From: JAGDMS01 sp050015455
Lineage (GTDB): Bacteria; Desulfobacterota; Binatia; HRBIN30
Direction of reading: 5' to 3'
DNA: 53,874 bases
Assembly (NCBI GenBank): GCA_050015455.1
Contig: JBEKBJ010000020.1
Coordinates: 1 to 53,874 of the forward strand
Positions 53,437-53,874 of this stretch are shown here, piece after piece. Under the pieces are notes generated by a model. That model did no database searches. It was not told the origin of the DNA and saw nothing but the letters and a program-made list of their open reading frames with translations. Positions within the stretch are counted from its first letter, which is position 1; every line of letters begins with the position of its first letter. The translations under genes and the position numbers were made by a program.

Positions 53437-53874
53437 TCATCGACGCACACGCTCATCTGGGAAATGCGGGTTGAGATAACCGAGGGCACGCATGCGTTCG
53501 CGCGTCTCGGCGTCCAGCGGCCGCGTCTGCTCCGGCGCACGCTTGTGCGCCAGCCGCGTCGAGAACCTGTCCGCCGCCGCACGCAGCGCGGAGGCTTCGG
53601 ATTCGGCGAGTGGAGCCGCGGGAGATTCGTGTGGGTTGGTCGCAAGATCGAAGCTCTCCTCCTTTCCGTCCGCATGCACGATGAGCTTGCGATCACCCAC
53701 AATCACCGCGCGGCGGTGATGATCGGGTTCCTCGGGCGTGTCTGCGTTGAGGGGGAACAGTTCGCTGTACGACGCCTGCTCCGAGCGCCGTGGCGATGCG
53801 AACAGCTCTTGCAGAGGCGTAAGTAGGCGCCACAATCCATGACGCCCGCGAACGAGCCCGCGCAGCGAGCGCCC
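53437..53874 (-). CDS. C-terminal part of a sulfatase (runs off the window)
   Basis: The leftward frame is open to the window edge, so its start lies beyond it. The visible 145 residues begin GRSLRGLVRGRHG, matching the GRSL segment near the end of the sulfatase catalytic domain, and then AVIVGDRKLIVHADGKEES and FDLATNPHE, the typical late beta-sheet in which a Lys and a Tyr/Phe-Asp-Leu block occur. It ends with RERMRALGYL, a common C-terminus of such sulfatases. The active-site formylglycine Cys/Ser motif is outside the window. It would hydrolyse a sulfate (or related) ester; the substrate is unknown. Confidence 0.75.
   Translation of the reverse strand, partial: GRSLRGLVRGRHGLWRLLTPLQELFASPRRSEQASYSELFPLNADTPEEPDHHRRAVIVGDRKLIVHADGKEESFDLATNPHESPAAPLAESEASALRAAADRFSTRLAHKRAPEQTRPLDAETRERMRALGYLNPHFPDERVRR

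Overview
The window is GC-rich bacterial chromosome from a Gram-negative organism: lytic transglycosylase, class A PBP with a PBP1B-type N-terminus, periplasmic HtrA protease, GST, and an O-antigen/capsule-like sugar locus. The order tilS-ftsH-cdaA-cdaR-glmM-pdxJ-nnrDE-tsaE-lysC-cimA resembles that of deltaproteobacteria in the old broad sense. The secreted protein with C-x(n)-G-C type repeats and the dockerin-like remnant remind me of uncultured Binatota/Desulfobacterota-type genomes. That placement is inference; no rRNA or tRNA gene is in the window.

Region 1 (1-16200) is mostly cell envelope: an MltD-like transglycosylase, a peptide-type ABC importer (binding protein and two permeases, no ATPases), an orphan sensor histidine kinase, HtpX, a DUF1844 protein, an HtrA/DegP protease, a PBP1B-like peptidoglycan synthase, a UPF0182 membrane protein with a small DUF1232 protein, and a YfcG-like GST. 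Region 2 (16201-34965) is housekeeping: RecQ with an unknown exported protein, then a long co-directional run for tRNA modification (tilS, tsaE, mnmA, mtaB), membrane proteolysis (ftsH), c-di-AMP and amino-sugar synthesis (cdaA, cdaR, glmM), PLP (pdxJ), NAD(P)HX repair (nnrDE), aspartate-family and isoleucine precursors (lysC, cimA) and rnc. lysC carries an internal Shine-Dalgarno and in-frame ATG that should give a separate beta subunit. Genes often found in such runs, folP and acpS, are absent, and several spacers hold repeat debris, in two cases running into the end of a gene.

Region 3 (34966-36123) is an isolated transcription unit with a strong promoter, near-perfect ribosome-binding site and long hairpin, encoding a small exported cysteine-rich protein of unknown function. 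Region 4 (36124-52936) is a surface-polysaccharide locus: two GT-C-type membrane proteins pointing left at its flanks, and a tightly coupled rightward run of seven glycosyltransferases, two paralogous methyltransferases and a Wzx-type flippase, followed by a cobalamin-domain radical SAM protein and a convergent SGNH hydrolase. Three GT2 genes and two methyltransferases look like products of local duplication.

Region 5 (51209-53874) overlaps the right border of the sugar locus and is scarred: a dockerin-like fragment, an IS1380-family transposase remnant with an in-frame amber codon, and the C-terminal end of a sulfatase gene running off the window. I see no CRISPR array, prophage or recognisable defence system. 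The parts most worth following up are the strongly expressed exported protein, the sugar locus with its unusual radical SAM protein, and the repeat-derived gene ends.
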